A DNA stretch of 64,000 nucleotides, from assembly GCA_016712405.1 (NCBI GenBank), contig JADJRD010000003.1, positions 548,501 through 612,500 on the forward strand, read 5' to 3'. The position numbers and the translations under genes were made by a program. The DNA is from Cellvibrio sp. (GTDB lineage Bacteria; Pseudomonadota; Gammaproteobacteria; Pseudomonadales; Cellvibrionaceae). Positions 62,875 through 64,000 of the stretch are shown here, piece after piece. Each line of letters begins with the position of its first letter. The first letter of the stretch is position 1. The notes beneath the pieces are model-generated. The model made no database searches. It was not told the DNA's origin and saw nothing but the letters and a program-made list of their open reading frames with translations.

Positions 62875-64000
62875 TTAGTCCTCAGGATTTTTCTCCGAGT
62901 TCTCGGCAAGTTTCAAAAACACCTTCTCCAAATCCTTCTGCTTATTCTTCCCAAATCCACCCAACACATTAATCGCATGACGCAATCTTGCTCTGGTCAT
63001 ATCAGACCAATAATTTGCATGGAATCAACAACTGAGAAAGATGCAGTAGTACCCGCAATCGCAATAAAGATTGGTGCTAAAGCATCTTTCACTTTTATAC
63101 CCATTTGATCGGCGAGGGTTTTGAGTTCGGTGAAGAGGGTGTCTTTGTCCCAGAAGCGTAGGGCTTCCAAACGCCATAAAGCGAATTGCAAAAATTCTTT
63201 TTGTTTTTCCAGTTCTAATTTATTTGCTGTGAATTGCGCTTCGGTTAACGGCAACATTCCGCTGACTAAAAAGCTGGCGAGTGGTGCGAAATCGCTTAGC
63301 GTGGTCATGCGCGATTGGGCGTGGGGTAGGGCTTGCATTAGCATGTCTTTATTGAATGCCCATTGGTGTAAACGTTCGGCGAGTTGTTCGTGAGTGAAAT
63401 TTTCGCGAATCCAGGCGCTGTTTAACCAGTTGAGTTTTTCGACATCAAAAATCGGGCCGCCTAATGACACGCGCATTAAATCGAAATGTTGTTGCATTTC
63501 TTTTAGCGTAAATTTTTCGCGATCATCCGGCATGGACCAGCCCATGCGGCCTAAATAATTCAACATGGCTTCGGGTAAATAACCCATGCGTTTGTAATAA
63601 AGAATACTGGTCGGATTTTTACGTTTGCTGAGTTTGGATTTATCCGGATTGCGCAGCAAAGGTAAATGACAAAGTACTGGTGCTTGCCAACCAAAATATT
63701 CGTAGAGTTTTAAATGTTTGGGTGCGGAGTTGATCCACTCTTCGCCGCGAATCACGTGGGTGATTTGCATTAAATGATCATCCACCACATTCGCTAAATG
63801 GTAAGTTGGCATGCCGTCATTTTTTAACAGCACTTGCATATCCACTTGCGACCATTCGATTTCAATTTTGCCGCGCAACATATCATCGATGACACAAACG
63901 CCGTCTTCCGGAATTTTCATGCGGATGACATAAGGTTCGCCTGCATCCAAACGCGCTTGCACTTCTTCTTTGCTGAGCTTTAAGTAGCGGCCATCATATT
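62875..64000 (-). CDS. gltX: Glutamate--tRNA ligase, 3' part (one frameshift)
   Basis: Class I glutamyl-tRNA synthetase, cut by the window edge (the frame stays open to 64000). RGEEWINSAPKHLKLYEYFGW and the KLSKRKNP form of the KMSKS loop are present, followed by the anticodon-binding domain. The frame is lost near 63005 (one G/C missing); repair changes I-I-G-L-I-stop to I-I-G-P-D-M-T-R-A-R-L-R-H-A-I-N and ends NPED with the stop at 62875-62877. Essential gene, so sequencing error is likely. Confidence 0.95.

Overview
The window looks like chromosomal DNA of a gammaproteobacterium, most likely near Cellvibrio/Cellvibrionaceae. This rests on the ftsH-folP-glmM-tpiA-secG-tRNA-Leu order, FabV-type enoyl reductase, long-form QueF, a LapEBC/AggABC-like type I secretion set, NhaD, EttA, MinCDE and a CyaB-like cyclase. 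The taxon is inferred from gene content and order. No rRNA, phage, IS element or CRISPR array was seen.

Layout: 1-6116 holds yhbY and the ftsH-folP-glmM-tpiA-secG-tRNA-Leu cluster. 6147-22031 is mostly housekeeping: aldo-keto reductase, fabV, two acyltransferases, tandem Glu/Gly tRNAs, a YadGH-like ABC pair, queF, adenylate cyclase, nitroreductase, Ser and Arg tRNAs, an HDOD protein, dusC and a DEAD-box helicase. 22284-29562 holds phoH and a type I secretion locus (a TolC-OmpA fusion, then ABC ATPase/permease, membrane fusion protein and a LuxR-type regulator). 29606-39004 holds nhaD, ettA, a broken DUF3300 gene, minCDE, a DUF853 ATPase and an EEP hydrolase. 39086-49914 is a two-component system of the NtrC class followed by an adaptor, an unknown membrane protein, a MacB-like ATPase and two tandem FtsX-type permeases, the first decayed. 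49911-57449 is a divergent sensory cluster with two hybrid histidine kinases and a periplasmic binding-protein-like protein. 57855-62787 is an accessory stretch of exported or lipid-anchored small proteins beside a zinc-ribbon membrane protein with an HELGH motif. The right edge carries the 3' part of gltX on the minus strand.

Quality note: at least twelve single-base indels, nearly all in short homopolymers, break otherwise full-length genes, including essential ones (ftsH, tpiA, gltX) and fabV, minC, phoH and tolC. I read most as consensus or assembly errors and annotate the genes across them. Different in kind are two in-frame internal losses (dusC, the secretion ATPase) and three in-frame nonsense codons (two in the first MacB-like permease, one in the DUF3300 gene), which may be real.

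Best regulatory leads: a sigma-32-like promoter directly before ftsH, where rlmE would normally lie; a sigma-54-like promoter with paired upstream sites before the adaptor gene of the efflux-like operon that follows its own NtrC-type regulator; a second sigma-54-like element before the TolC-OmpA gene; and near-identical promoters before three tRNA units. Two families of GC-rich palindromic intergenic repeats recur across the window.
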